Shown here: in pieces, positions 24,392 to 37,397 of the stretch | Layout: every line of letters begins with the position of its first letter | How positions within the stretch are numbered: the stretch's first letter is position 1 | Source: Argentina anserina | Taxonomy: Eukaryota; Streptophyta; Magnoliopsida; Rosales; Rosaceae | DNA: 64,000 nt | Assembly (NCBI RefSeq): GCF_933775445.1 | Contig: NC_065875.1 | Span: 24,613,555-24,677,554, forward strand | Reading direction: 5' to 3' | Notes under the pieces: generated by a model | What the model was told of the DNA's origin: nothing | The model's database searches: none | Seen by the model: the letters and a program-made list of their open reading frames with translations, nothing else | Program-made: the position numbers and the translations under genes

Positions 24392-25984
24392 ATGAAAAGC
24401 TTGATGGCCAATCACAATGCCAGTGCTATTTATGCAACAGAAAATCCAAATGCCTTGAGTTGTTTCCCTTCCTCATTTTCCTCTTCTTCTTCACCACCTG
24501 GTTTTTCAATGGAGTTGGTTTATGCAGATATGGGCTCCCTCTCCCTCAGTGCCTCCAACTATGGCCTAGTTCCTTCTCATCAGGAGAGTAGTTATTACAA
24601 TATCTCAAGCTCAAACCTTTCTCTGAATCATGAACTAGAAAATTGTAATACCCCTGCTTATTTCTGGGGCTTTGCACCGTCTTTGGGGACCAGAAGCGCC
24701 GAGGAACAGCTTGGTCAGCACAATAACGGCGGTGACTTCCGCAGTGGCGGTAAGTCTTGTTCCGACAGCATGAGTGATGATGTGAATGAGGAACATAATG
24801 AATCTATGAATCACAAAAATGGGCCGTCAAAACTGTGTGCCAGAGGGCACTGGAGGCCTGCAGAGGATTCCAAGCTCAAGGAACTTGTTGCTCTTTATGG
24901 ACCTCAGAACTGGAACCTCATAGCTGAAAAGCTGGAAGGAAGATCAGGTAAACAAGATGTGAGGTCTAATTTCTACTCGTTAGTTTAGCCATATATATTG
25001 TTTTCTCCACTAATGTTTTCTCTTTTTTCTTGGAATCAGGGAAGAGCTGCAGGCTGAGATGGTTTAACCAGCTGGACCCAAGGATCAACAGAAGAGCTTT
25101 CAGTGAAGAAGAGGAAGAGAGACTAATGCAAGCTCATAGAGTATACGGCAACAAATGGGCCATGATAGCTAGACTCTTCCCTGGAAGAACCGACAATGCT
25201 GTGAAGAATCATTGGCATGTTATAATGGCAAGGAAGTACAGAGAACAGTCCAGTGCTTATAAGAGAAGGAAGCTAAGTCAATCTGTATTTAGAACCTCAT
25301 CAATGGAGGAAAACATGAATCCAATTCCTCCAGCAGGACCATACTCATATCTCAATAATTTTGGGTCAAGTGGTTATATAAACAACATGGCTAGTTGGGA
25401 AGAAGCAGCAATAATCACAAGCAAAAAGGTCCCTCCTTTTCAATTCCTTCCTGGTATGTCGATCTGTCCCTTAGGATTCTCTATCTTTCTCTTTCTCTTT
25501 AATCGTTTTGGTTCCCTTTTTGTCAAGTTAGTCTGCCTCATTGTCTTGTTTCTTCTTGATCCGAGGTCGCATAATAATTCTCTTCCTCTATTGATTTTCC
25601 ACTGATACATTGAATCAAAAGGAGTTGATTCAATTAAACCCTTTTAAGTTTGTCACCTTTCCATTGTCTTCTTTCTCTTACGGTCTTATCTTTTATGATT
25701 TACTGTTTCATGCTATGATTTGTCAAGGTACAAATGATGAAGCAGCTCAAGTATCATCTGGTGATTTCTATGATCATCCACCCTACATGATGAACGTGAT
25801 GGCAATGCGACAGTCAAATTACTACCATACCCTTCAGAGCTACTCAGATTCAACACCATCATCCACAAGTCTAGTTTCAGCTGGCGGCAAACTCCCTTCA
25901 TCATCATCATCATCAGCTGCAGATCATGAAAGAAGAGACATTGCACCATCCTTCATTGATTTTCTTGGGGTTGGAGCCACATGA
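24392..25984 (+). CDS. R2R3-MYB transcription factor (MYB105/MYB117-like, subgroup 21)
   Basis: Three exons, 24,392-24,947, 25,040-25,453 and 25,728-25,984, with GT/AG introns and consistent phase, give about 408 aa. The first intron splits R2 after the GRSG. The N-terminus is Ser/Asn-rich and acidic. R2 is at about residues 150-199 ([19 protein letters not shown], then [12 protein letters not shown]) and R3 at about 202-250 ([35 protein letters not shown]). The protein ends [10 protein letters not shown], the C-terminal motif of subgroup 21 (MYB52/54/56/105/110/117). The R2R3 sequence is closest in style to Arabidopsis MYB105/MYB117 (LATERAL ORGAN FUSION), nuclear regulators of organ boundaries and meristem formation. 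That role is inferred. A second ATG lies 4 codons in (residue 5). Confidence 0.93.
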
Positions 25985-27058
25985 AGTTAGAAGCCCAAGC
26001 AAAGCTGGAAAAGGGTTTTCAAAATTTTCACATAATCACGCGAAAGGGTCTCAATGTGGTTGTGGTCCAAGAATTGTAAGAAGCCATTAGAGGTAAAAGA
26101 GAGAGGATTGTTGATCTTAGTTCAGCTACTACTACTGACAGTGAAAAATCTGCATCAGTAGTCTCTTTAAGTCATGTCCAACCATCTTTTTCAATGTTAC
26201 CCCCTAACTCTCACATGAGACCCTTACCAAAAGATGGATATTATTAGGTTCTTGTCACAAATTTTGACATGTCATATTTCCTGCATCTTTTTAATGCATA
26301 TATATTTTAGTGATTGTACCCCCTAATGTTAAAAGCGTAGGAACCAATCCCATCAAACTGAAAAGAGGGAGTAGTACATGAAATGACATGAAACGTACAA
26401 AAATGCTTAACCTAATCTAAATACTAGTGTTTAAGTTAATGATCGTGTTAGGAAAAGAGGATCCAGGAACTGTTTGGACTTTGGAGCATCGTTTTCCTAC
26501 ATACTCTGAGGCCGGAGGTCATGTCGAACATCGTTTTCTCAGAATCTCACTGAGAAACGTTCGAGCAATGCACATGGTTTCTTTTGCCGTTTGGAGATAT
26601 CTCTGATCTTTTGTGGCATGTGTAGTGGTTCAGAATTTGCCGTTGATGTTTATCTCTGGTTGCTGAAACAAGAAAGACGCATTAATCCACACTCAATATC
26701 TTACTCAGAAGCCAGCGAGGTATCATGAACCGGTTTTGCTGTAAGACATGGTTTACAGTGGGATCTGTTTCAGATGGTATTGTAATATATGGAAGCTCTT
26801 TCCAATCTTAGTTCACCATAAGAGGAAACTGAGTGGTCCGAAACTCCATATATTGGTTGGATTTTGACTTGAAAAGCCCCATCCACATGCAGTTTATAAG
26901 TAGGTTTTAAATTTTGTTTTACCAACACGTACTCGATCTCTCTGGTCTCTACTGCAAAACCATGCCATTTTGTTTTGATCTCTTGGTGCTACTATGTTGA
27001 TCACGTGGTATAGTGATGAGCGAGTTGAACTAGTGTGCGTATTCAACTTGTTTGGGGC
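25985..27058. other. MYB 3' flank and spacer
   Basis: Presumed 3' UTR near 26,000-26,350, then spacer with no recognised gene. Confidence 0.5.
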
Positions 27059-27194
27059 AGAAGAGGTGTCAAGGGTTAGCTGCGCCTATAAACCCATCTC
27101 TATTCCCATCAAACACATCAAAGGCTTCCTTCAGCTCCTATCCAACTAATCCAAGCTTGGCTCCACCGCACTAAACACTCTTGACACCTCTTCT
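27059..27194 (-). pseudogene. EF-hand (calmodulin-like) exon relic between inverted repeats
   Basis: On the minus strand, about 27,138-27,070 reads ELKEAFDVFDGNRDGFIGAA, a clear calmodulin-like EF-hand helix plus calcium loop, before a TGA. An in-frame stop (TAG) lies just upstream and the loop's last acidic residue is lost, so it is a fragment. It sits between a perfect 15-bp inverted repeat (AGAAGAGGTGTCAAG, 27,059-27,073 and 27,180-27,194). No other part of a CML gene is seen around it. Confidence 0.6.
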
Positions 27195-29536
27195 TCCCAA
27201 CCATGTCTTCGTTGATGAAGGAGTTGCAAACATTTTACTGATCCGAGTATTATGAATTGGATATGCATATATGGTAGCTTAAGGTTCACGTCTACTAACT
27301 CCAACATAGAATAAGAAATAACTTACCGGCAGTCTATATTATGTTTTCTGTGTTTCCTAGCTATTAGAAATTTAGAAGTTTCGTATCTAAGTAAACATGT
27401 CAATGCGTGACTATATGAATTTCCTGGATATTCTGGAATCTGGGGTAGGAATCTATTATTGACAATCACCCTTTGGCTACACGTACGACTTTGGTTCAAA
27501 GCAGCACGACCAAAGACGTCTTCTACTTTCCTTGCGATGGGCCTAGCAAAAATTGGAAGAGATGGGCTTTACATTCTCATTGGACACGTCTCAAAACAAA
27601 ATTTAAAGCCCTTTCATTAGAGCTATTGGTGGACAATCTTAAACAGTTTTTTCATATTCGGCTCAATAGCTCTGACCCAAAAGACTGCATAGATTGATAA
27701 ACCAAGTTTAAGCAGGAAGAGTGGTCTTTCTGTTTTGGATGTTTGTCTTTGTAGTTCAATGTATTTTTATTTTCAATCCTATAAAAGTTGAAGGAGAAGC
27801 AAGAGTGATCTTTAAACAATACTCAATCCTATATATACAAGGCGGTACTTTGGAAGACAATTAACGTTTCTCGTGTAATTTGACTTATTTCTCTTTCTAT
27901 TCTATATCCCCTCTATATGTTGTTGACCTTGTTAACTTCATATCACTTAACTGTAACTTTCCTAGTATATATATGGTAGTTTTTTCTTACCTATCATCTT
28001 GTATATGTAACCTTATTTCAAAACGCTTTCTTAATTTTCTTCCACTGTCGCCAAGTACCATTTTGTCTAATAACATAAGCCTCTTCTTATTAGTGAAAGG
28101 TCGTAAGTTCGACTTACAACATATTTGTTATAGTATATTAGTTGTTGTATTTGATTAAAAAAATAAAAATTCTTTCACTACCAATAGCCCAAGACCAAGA
28201 AAAGTTCTACTTAAAATTCTCATTGCTTGGTTGGAACTTGTAAGTCTCTGGAAGGTACATACTATCCACATTTCCTTATGAAAACAACCTTAATTTCTAC
28301 TCAAATATTTCCTAAGCACACTTATGTTACGAGGACAACGAGGTATGAACAGAAAGTTATCAACGTACTCAATTTATAATCAATGGTAACAGTACAAAAA
28401 GGTTTGCATTCTCTTCTTCTGAAAACTAATAAAAGTACTGAACTAATTATGTGACAAATTAATCAAAGCAAAACATAGGTTTGACATTTCCATCCTTTCA
28501 CTTAGCTCAAAAAGGTTGATGTTAACAAGCTCCAAATTGAGAGCCACAAGAGTAGCAAATTTAGAAACACACTAGCTATTACATATCTGAATTATTCTCT
28601 TGAAAATCACATGTACAGGGTCCCATAACAACTAGTATATGCAGAGTTTGTGGCCTCTTCCTAGTGACAAGGAAGACAATGAAATATCTGAAATATTTCT
28701 CTTGGCTGAGGGTTCCAGAGACACACATATATGGAGTCTGATTTTGATATATAATCCACCTACAATCTGCTAAGTGATCCAAACACAGAAAGGAAAAGCA
28801 AGGCGCTTTAGGTTTGTGGATATACTTGGCTTACACTGGTTTACTCTTTTTCCTTATTTTTTCAAGTTCGGATTCGTTGTGCTTAGTTGAAAGTGAGAGA
28901 TGCCTCGCCTTTTGACGCAAGCTTATCTGCACAACTCAATTCAGGACCTACCCTGCAAGGACTTTTCGCTCGTGCATTTTTCGATTGCATTATGACTAAT
29001 CTAACGGTTCTCGGTTCCTCTGGAAAACAAGAATTATCAATGCACTATGCTGTTCGATAATGATTTCCCACTTGCTGCTAGATGTCTTCGCACTATAACC
29101 ATTTATCACGTTTTAGAATTAAAACTGTTACTGATTCAACTTAGGCTGCAGCCATGTTTTCATTTTTAGCAGCACGAATGGAAACAGCAAAACTATTAGA
29201 AAAGAACCTGACAAAATTGAGAAATTTATTCTGCACATCAAGTTTTCCTATTACATCCAACTATCTCTCTCCATATTACCTATGTTAACTTATACTACCT
29301 CTCACTTCAGTATGTATACAAACATTTTGAAGCACTTAAGCTGAAAACTAACAGTACCTGCACATACTGATAAAAGATTAAAGAACAAACAAAAAAAGAG
29401 GGTATATCTGTGATCTAGTCAGAAGCAGCTTTGCTCTGGTTTGAAGTTCTGGGATAGACATTGCGGAGAAGGTGTTGAGAAAAAAAAAAGGGTCAGCAGC
29501 AAAATGTTGCAGTAGGTAGACTCCTTCTACATGTGA
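27195..29536. other. Intergenic DNA and CDF 3' flank
   Basis: No supportable gene. The open frames here are short and unrelated to known families. The part after about 29,300 is the likely 3' UTR of the minus-strand CDF gene. Confidence 0.5.
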
Positions 29537-32367
29537 TCACGATCTCTCATGGAAGTTGATTGACCGCGAAAAGGCAGCAGGATTTGCATGCAACACCGAT
29601 GATTGTTCAAAAACTTGCCTTCTCTCTTCTCCCTTGGATTGAAATGACTTAAAGATACCTCCCTCATTGATAGAATATCCCTTTTCATTCTTGATGCCAA
29701 GTGTTTCCCATATAGAGCTCTTTGCAGCTTCACTAGGATCATCAATCCTCAATGTTTTAGGAATCAAAACACTTCTATCTGGCCTGTTCTGTCTGCTGGA
29801 CTCTTCTTTTTTAGAGCTGGCTTGATTAAGAATGTCCCCATCTCTAGGATGTTTCCCTAAGGTTGAGGAATTTGGACCAGAGTTTGTACCACAGTGGCTA
29901 AGAGTCGAGGATGGTGGAGAGTTACATGGGACATTCCACGAGCCGGGTCCAGTGCAACCCCAGTACGGTGGTGCGGGGTAGAATGATATGGGGAACCCTG
30001 AATGAAAGAATGCAGGTGGAGGCATTGCAGAGGTCCACTGAGGTGAGTTCCATGGATATGACCAAGGGGGGCCTGGAAAGCACGGTACTTGATGAGGAGG
30101 GAACCCTTGAAAGTTGTGAGCTGCTGGCTCTTGTACACCTGATTGGCATCCCCTCTCTGATGAATTTAAAGCTGTAATATTTGAAGATCCACTTGACTGG
30201 GCATCCCCATTATCTCCAGTTATGGAAGGAACCAGAATTCTTCGTTGATCAGGAACATGAATCCCACTCTTAACAGAGTTTTGTGTTTTCTCGGCAAGAC
30301 TCAGTACAGAAGCCATTGATTCACAAAGAGGAGAATCTGAACCAAATGTAAGCACAGTGCCATTTCTTCCCACAGTTGGATTGTGCGCACCATTAGAAGC
30401 AGCAGCAGCAGTAGCATGAGCTGTTTGGAGAGCATCCGACATTAGCATATGACGGTAGTGTGAAGCTGACGAAGCATTCTTGTTCTTGCGCCGACCAGCT
30501 CCCACAGGCACATTCCTCATGATTCCGCCGGCAGTCCAGTATCTTTGACAGTTTTTGCAAAAATGGCGGGGCTGATTGACGTTGTAATTGTTGTAGTAAC
30601 AAAACTTGGTGTCCATGCTATTACATCGGGGACACGGAAGTATCTTGTCTGGCTTCTTCAGAGTCTTGTCTTGTGAGCTACTGGTCTCGTCACTCTGTTC
30701 TCCGTTCTTAGAGGATTTCAGAGATACTGAAGTTTCTCTATCAGCTGAGGGAGTTTTGGGATTCTCACTAATCCCTGATGATGTTGTTGGAGGTTTTAAG
30801 TCTTCTGTGGATTGATTTGAGGGATCTTCTACCTCTTTGTCAGCAGCGAGTTCTTTTCCTGATATTGTTTCCTAATAGTTGTAAACAATAAGTTCCAATT
30901 AGAGAAATGCAGCTGCAGGATACCAGTAAATTAAAGCAAACATAAGCAATGTAACTCTAAACTAGTGTTGAACACGGCAGAACACTTGAAGTACATTAAC
31001 ATTATCTGGATCATGGAGAATTATTATTCTTTACTGTTAAACACAATGTTGTGGTCATACATTCTGAAACTTTTTATTACACTCCAAAAATCTCAAAGAA
31101 CCATTTGCCAAACCATTTTAATTAGACAGCAATCAGCTCTCATGTCATCATTGAAGCAGAGTTCAGGTAAGGGATGAACCTTCAGTAGGCTTTCCTAACT
31201 GTCACACTTTATTAGGGATTGAAGTGAAGTAGCTAGGAAAGTAGAAACCCCCAGAAAGAAATGAAAGGTAATTTTCTCTGAAGAAAGAAATGAAAAGTTG
31301 TTATAGAAGCAGACGTAGCAAAACAGAAAAGTTTTTCCGGAAAACAGAAAAGGTGGAAGAGGCTTGTGGGAATAATAATTAAACACTGCAGAAAAACCAA
31401 AACAACATTTTGGAATTTATCTGAAGCTGTTGAATCTGATAAGGGTCATCCAATCCTCCCAAATACAGAAGAAGTATTCAGAATACATCTTTCAAATTCT
31501 TTTTCTCTAAATTTGACAGTACTTGGACAAATTCTTCCCTGTAAGAACACTTGCTCAAAAACAGAGCAACCTACCTCATTGCAATCGAAGTGGATTGAAA
31601 AAGAGTAGGCTAAGTTTTTCAAATCACCAAGTAGGTGTATATCTTTGATTTTCTCTCATTCACCAAAACACAAAACAGCCGTTTGATCCTCACCTAGGTT
31701 ATATATACTTCATACTTCTAACAAACACAACTGCTTAAAAGACATGTGAACTAACATCATTTCATAAACACAAAAACAAATATCATTTTGGAAAACATGA
31801 ATCCAATCGAACCAACCCAGAATAAGACTCGTGAGAAACACAGCAGCCAAATATATAACGCAACCCTCGAAGTCCCAAAATGACCAAACAGCCTCGATAT
31901 AATCAAGATGACAGAGAAAAAAGAATAAGGAGAAACAAGGACCAAATTTTCGATCTTGAATTCTACAAACGATCAAGCAATCAGATTTAACTACTTAATT
32001 CAACTGTGAGATCTCAGAATCGAAAATCCAATAGACAAGTGAAAGACTCATTTATAATTCAGGGTTTTTGAGAAATGGGTTGGTCTTATAATTCGAAAAG
32101 GCACAATTGTAAACTCAAAGCTTCAAAATTTATACATACCTCTTGCTCTTCAGGTGAAGTAGTTTCAGAACAAGAAGGAAGCTTGATTGAGCAGTCTTCC
32201 TCTTCAACAGCAGCACCACCAGTGTCAGCAGCAATCACAGAATCAACAGCAGCAGGGGAACCTCCACACGGCGGGTCATCATTGGTCGGAACGTCACGGC
32301 CGGCGGAAGCCAAAGGTATGGTCTTTCCGAAGAGCTTTATGGTGGGACTGATTTCTTTCTCAGACAT
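29537..32367 (-). CDS. Cycling Dof factor (CDF1/2/3-like)
   Basis: Two exons, 32,367-32,140 and 30,871-29,537, joined in phase 0, give about 520 aa. Residues 5-19 ([15 protein letters not shown]) match the N-terminal motif of CDFs, which recruits TOPLESS-type co-repressors. The Dof zinc finger is at about 153-207, with CPRC, then [24 protein letters not shown] and VGAGRRKNK; the four zinc cysteines are present. C-terminal CDF motifs are present: [30 protein letters not shown] and WETLGIKN, the region bound by GIGANTEA/FKF1 in Arabidopsis. CDFs repress CONSTANS and FT and are degraded in long-day afternoons. Clock control is inferred from the family. The single intron between the N-terminal motif and the Dof domain is the usual CDF structure. 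Confidence 0.95.
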
Positions 32368-33824
32368 TTTTCTTTGTAATCTCTAATCCAATCTCTGTGT
32401 TTGGTTTTTCCCTTCCTCTTGGGTTCAAAACAAAGTCCAAAGCCCGAGTCTTTATTTGAGTTTTGATCGAGGAAGATAGAGAGAAGAGGAGAGAGAGAGT
32501 CTAGAGAGAGATGGAGGTGAAGAAGAAGAAGAGAGTTGAGTTGTGAAATTGGGAAGGGGGAGCAAGTGTCTAGTAGTGGGAGACTTAAGGAAGGTGGGGG
32601 CCAAAGGTGGGAATGCCACATCACAAAGGGAAGAGATTGTGAGCCACAAGTAGTATGTGGCCTTTGAGATCTTTGGCTCTGTTGGATTCCCTCAAATTTC
32701 TTAAAAAGATTATATAGAGACTTAGTAGAGTACATACTAGTGCCTCTTTTGTCTTCCTCTACTTTTCCACATCCATGTCAGCAAAAGCCAACCTTTTCCC
32801 CTACCTTTTCCCACAGTTACTCCTCACTTGCCAGCACCCAGCCTTCTCTTCCCTTCCTCCTTTCCTTCCCCTTTTCACCCTGTTATTGCTTTACTCTGCT
32901 TTTAACAGCAGTCTCCCCCCTCTCTTTTTCTCATTTGTAGTTGTAGTTAACTTATTTGGGAAAAACCTGTCTCCCTTTTGTGGATTCATTTATGATTTAT
33001 CCATGTCTATCATTTGCACAATAATTCTTCACTCTTCAAGTTCATGGTGAGTGATGAATTGTGTCCATCTTTGTGTTAGGTTAGGCAAAGTTTGGAGTCT
33101 CCACCATTATATGTAGAGGAGCCTCGTTTTTAAATAGGCGCGAAAATTTAATTTGTCGTTTGTGACTTGTGATACAATAATTTTCTATGTAGAGCTTAAA
33201 TTGAATTTTACGCGTAAAATGCATGTAACCGTTACCTATAATAGAAAGAAAGAAAATTCAAACGATAAAGATTTGATTGTCAATTCACTTATTTTTTCCA
33301 CATTAATATATAATGTAGAATTGTGTTGGAGTCTATTGCATTTATCAAAGTTTTACTGTTGCAAATGTCTAGAGGACAAATAACAGTTTCAATGTAGCGA
33401 GTAGCGACTGCAAATTAATGTCAGAAAACTTTTATACGAGACCAAAAGACTATATAGCATATGGAATTTACTTTAAAAAAAACAAGAAGTTCACAATTTC
33501 AAACTAATTATAAGGTTTCACGAATTTGTAATTGTACTTCTCAAGCACATGATGTTTCAAATGCATTGCTTATTGATATGTTTAATGTATTAGAGGTTGC
33601 TACGCAAGCTTGTCACAACATATATTCCGAATCATAATTATCCAGATAGTTTATTCTCACACCGTTAGTTACAGTCTCGAATTTAAACTTTATAATATAG
33701 TCGTTCAAGTAAATCAAAGGGAGTTGCATGCCCAAATCACCATCCAAGTAACATTTAGATAAAATTTTGCAACCATGTTGGATCTGGATCAAACTATACG
33801 GTTGGAAACAATTTTGAAGGTATG
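32368..33824. other. CDF 5' leader, promoter and spacer
   Basis: GA-rich on the plus strand (CT-rich 5' leader on the CDF strand) at 32,470-32,530, followed by CT-rich DNA near 32,740-32,935. No gene recognised. Confidence 0.5.
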
Positions 33825-34162
33825 AGAGCATCTCTAACAATATAGTCAAATTCTACCTGGAAAATCAAACAACTATAATTGATTATTGAAACCACTCCAA
33901 TAATAATGTTATATGTCACACGGATGATTATTCCAAACAATAATGTGAAATTTGACCAAATGAATGACTAAGGTTATTTTTTTTCTCTCTCTTATTCTCT
34001 TTCATTCATACTCAGAATTTTACAATTTTTCATTGTTACTAATAAAATATATATCTATTTTGACACTTTAATGGAGTGAAAAATTTCTATACTAGTTAAA
34101 ATCCACCTCACATGTCAAATTTAAATTTGACAAAAAAAGATAAGTCTTATTAGAGATGCTCT
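33825..34162. mobile_element. MITE with AGAGCATCTCTAA ends
   Basis: The left end AGAGCATCTCTAAC and the right end TTAGAGATGCTCT are inverted repeats of 13 bp. The interior is AT-rich and non-coding, about 340 bp. Termini with GAGCATCTC are common in plant MITEs. No clear target duplication was seen. Confidence 0.6.
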
Positions 34163-34782
34163 GAAAATCAATTTTACTTGGCCTATTTCATCCAAATTGG
34201 TTGAAGCAATAGTAACGCTCGGCAGGCTTGGGGCCGTTTGCGGCACCTTATTTATGGGGCAGACACGTGTAGGTGGACCACGGGACAGCTTATCAAAGCT
34301 ATGAAGGAGCCGACATCTGTACTCTATCATAGTGGTTTGGGACCCACTGCAAAAAGCCCAAGCGAAAAGGTCAGATTATCCCATCCCTGCCGTTGGTTCC
34401 CGAGAATAGTCTCTTTCTCTCACTTTCCTCTGTCCATAAAAATCTAGGTCAACTTTATCTGGGGCGCAGTGACTCTTTATTTTATTTCATTACTTATGCT
34501 TTTATTACGTTACCAAGGTCATTTCCTACTTATTATTTGATAATGAACTGTTTATTAGCTTATAAACACTGCCGGCTCCAACGGTTTGGCTCGGTCATAT
34601 TTTTTCGCTTATTTACTTAATTGTTATTAAGTATAAATTTTTTTTGTTTCATTTTTTGTTATTTTTCTTTTTTAATTGCTCTTTCTCTCTCTTTATCTTA
34701 TTTTATTGTTATTATCTTTACTTAAATTAGTTTTAAAAACTCTAATTTTCTTACAATCAGATTATAAACTAATAGACTACTG
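34163..34782. other. Intergenic DNA
   Basis: No gene recognised. 34,200-34,480 is less AT-rich than its surroundings, with no motif that can be named. Confidence 0.4.
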
Positions 34783-35243
34783 TCAAGATATAGTGTAACC
34801 CGCAGCAACACGCGGGTATCGTAACATAGTTACCAAATACTAAAAGAACGATACAAAACAATGAAACACGACTGTTTTAGTTTTCTCTGCGTTAACTTTC
34901 TAAACTCCAACTTTATGATTAATCAAATTTTATATAAAAGAAAAATCTTTTATTAATAAAGTAAGAAGGAAATTTAGATGGTTACAATTTTAAACTACCT
35001 AAATTGCCCAAAGTTTATTAAACTCAAAAAGTTATCTGGCTATGGTTGGAATGATGAAATTGTAATTTGTAAAATATATAAAGGTGAAAAGAAAGAATAT
35101 CATGAGAAAAAGAAGGAGAAAGTGACTATCCTACAATTCAATCCAAATGGATTATAACTACCAATGTATTGAAGATATAACTACCCTGTTTTTCCATTAG
35201 AAAAAATCCAAAATTACACACACGAAGTGTGTCATGAGGCTAG
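34783..35243 (+). mobile_element. Candidate non-autonomous Helitron
   Basis: The 3' end has the Helitron pattern: a hairpin ACACAC-GAA-GTGTGT (35,218-35,232), then 7 bases, then CTAG (35,240-35,243) followed by T. The proposed 5' end is TCAAGATATAG with an internal hairpin CCCGC...GCGGG (about 34,799-34,816). The base before the 5' TC is G rather than the expected A, so the left boundary is doubtful. Confidence 0.4.
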
Positions 35244-36578
35244 TAAATAACTGTAACAAGTTGATTTCGTGACCACTCCATTTGAATTTGATCATTATTC
35301 ATTACAAGACGAAAAGTGGGAACTACACTTTTTTAATTGATTATCAACATTTTATTTATACTTCATCACTCTTCGAATTATTGGTATACATCATACGTTA
35401 CTCTTTACTGTTGACATATTTGTAAGGAAACATTTAAGGTAACATTTAACTTCTTTCAATATCTCAAGAATATTACGGAGATAGGTAATTTTTTGTTTTA
35501 TCGTAAGATACGTAGCCTAATTGATAATGCACATTCATGTTCACAAATTGCATTAAAACCAAAAACACATAATCAGATCAAGTATTAGAAGACTATGAAG
35601 CTATGCATATAAAATCTCAAATCACATAATACACGTGAAAGTAAAATGGAAGGAAATAGCAATGACGAATTAACACGATCATGGATGACAAAAAGCCAGA
35701 AAGAGTGGAAAAAAGCTGAATTGATCAAGAAAACGAAAAACCCATTCATCTAATTCGGTCAGGAATATCAGCATATTTTGCTTCAAACAGCCCAGCCATC
35801 CATATCGAATCAAAATATCAAATCGAATACAGTAGACTACGTAACTCCACAAATGGTAATAAGGGGCATCGGGCATCCATATTACAAGGTCCCTTTAAAA
35901 TCAGTGGTCACTTGTCACACAAATGCACAAATCAAAAGGTAGAATACAAATCCTTGGACTCTTGGAGAGAAAATGATCACGATGCAAATGGAAGAATTGA
36001 AGATGATTCAAAGTGGAACTACATTGTATATGCATGAAAGCGACTACAATGTAAAGAACAATGTTTTTATTGGTCTTACTATAGTGAAAAGAAACAAATT
36101 GATCGAAAGAAACAAATTGATCGAACTTGGTAGTGCTATAACTTGTCAGGTTGGCCGACCTTAAACTATGCTACAAATAACATATGTGGTTTTGAATCCA
36201 ACTAACCCAAAAGTCCAAAACACTTTCATTTGCTTGGAAACAGAAGCATCCAGCAAGCTAAATTTCTGCAGAAGTCTTTATGGTAACGGATGATGGCCAA
36301 GGGTTCATATATAACTCAAGACTATTAACATTTACCTGCATAATATGAGGTTGATTCTAAGCCTGGGAACTTTTTGCTGGGTTGATGTTCTTTATTTTAA
36401 ACTGTGCGAGCAAAATGCATGAGCAAGTTGGGCGGATTAACTAATCTTCGATCAAGCACATATAATGCATAACCACTATCATGAGGTAAGCTAATTAGGA
36501 GAGTTCATATTAGGTTTGAGGTTATACAATAATTCATAACTGATAAAAGTTTTATTTGTAATGTACATGAGATGACAT
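35244..36578. other. Intergenic DNA with block duplicated at 42.75-43.74 kb
   Basis: No gene recognised. About 36,030-36,460 resembles, in patches, 42,750-43,740 (for example TGCATGA.AG.GACTAC, AACTTGTCAGG.T and TTTACCTGCA), suggesting an old local duplication of non-coding DNA. Confidence 0.45.
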
Positions 36579-37397
36579 TGTTGGAAATAGATTGAATTAG
36601 ATTTGAGCCATTTGGAACCTCACATTGAAAAAAATGAAGTCATATTTGGGTTATATGAATTGATACTAATATCGAGGCTTTTTGTGGAAAACCTCATACC
36701 CGAAGTCTACCGGGTGGCTAAATTAGGGAGAGTATCGGCATTATTAGATTCGTGTGTGTGAGATTGTTGGTCGCTTACGCACAACAATTGGTATCAGAGC
36801 CCAGGTTACGCTTGAGACTTAATGTCTCGTGCGATCGAATTTGGTGGAGCTCCTAGTTGGATTGGGGTCACAAGATTTGGACCTGGATCAATGCTTGTGG
36901 TCAGTTCGAGCTATTCAGATCGTGAGACAATTGGTGATGACTCGAGTCACGCCAAGGTGGAGATTGTTGGAAATATATTGGCTTAGATTTGAGCCATTTG
37001 GAATCCCACATTGAAAAAAGTGAAGAGTCATATTTGGGTTATATGGATTGATACCACACATACTAATGTCGAGGTTTTTGTGGAAAACCCCATATCCGAA
37101 CTCCACTGTGTGGCTAAACTGGGGGGAGTATCGGCATTATTGGATCCATGTGTGTGAGATTGTTGGTCGCTTTCGCACACCAATTGGTATCAGAGCCCAA
37201 GTTACGCTTGAGACTTGATGTGTCGTACGGTCGAATTTGGTGGAGCTCCTAGTTGGATTGGGGTCACAAGATTTGGACTTGAATCAATGCTTGTGGTCAG
37301 GTGGAGCTATTTAGATCGTGAGATAATTGGTGATGATTTGAATTACGCCAAGATGGAGATTATTGGAAATAAATTGGTTTAGATTTGAGCCATTTGA
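36579..37397 (+). mobile_element. Tandem TRIM array (LTR-int-LTR-int-truncated LTR)
   Basis: LTR 1 is 36,579-36,786 (208 bp) and LTR 2 is 36,965-37,182 (218 bp). Both start TGTTGGAAATA and end in CA. A third LTR starts at 37,361 and is cut after about 37 bp. Each full LTR is followed within 3 bases by TGGTATCAGAGC, the primer-binding site complementary to initiator tRNA-Met, and a short internal part (about 180 bp) ending in a purine-rich AAG.TGGAGAT before the next LTR. There is no coding capacity. This is the organisation of terminal-repeat retrotransposons in miniature sharing LTRs. Confidence 0.82.

Noticed and set aside
27045..27205. Conserved microRNA precursor
   Set aside because: The arms match none of the conserved plant microRNAs I know, and the loop holds an EF-hand relic. 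It is kept as a hairpin finding, not as a miRNA gene.
27473..27697. 74-aa plus-strand frame
   Set aside because: It has no recognisable domain, no splice partners and no supporting context.
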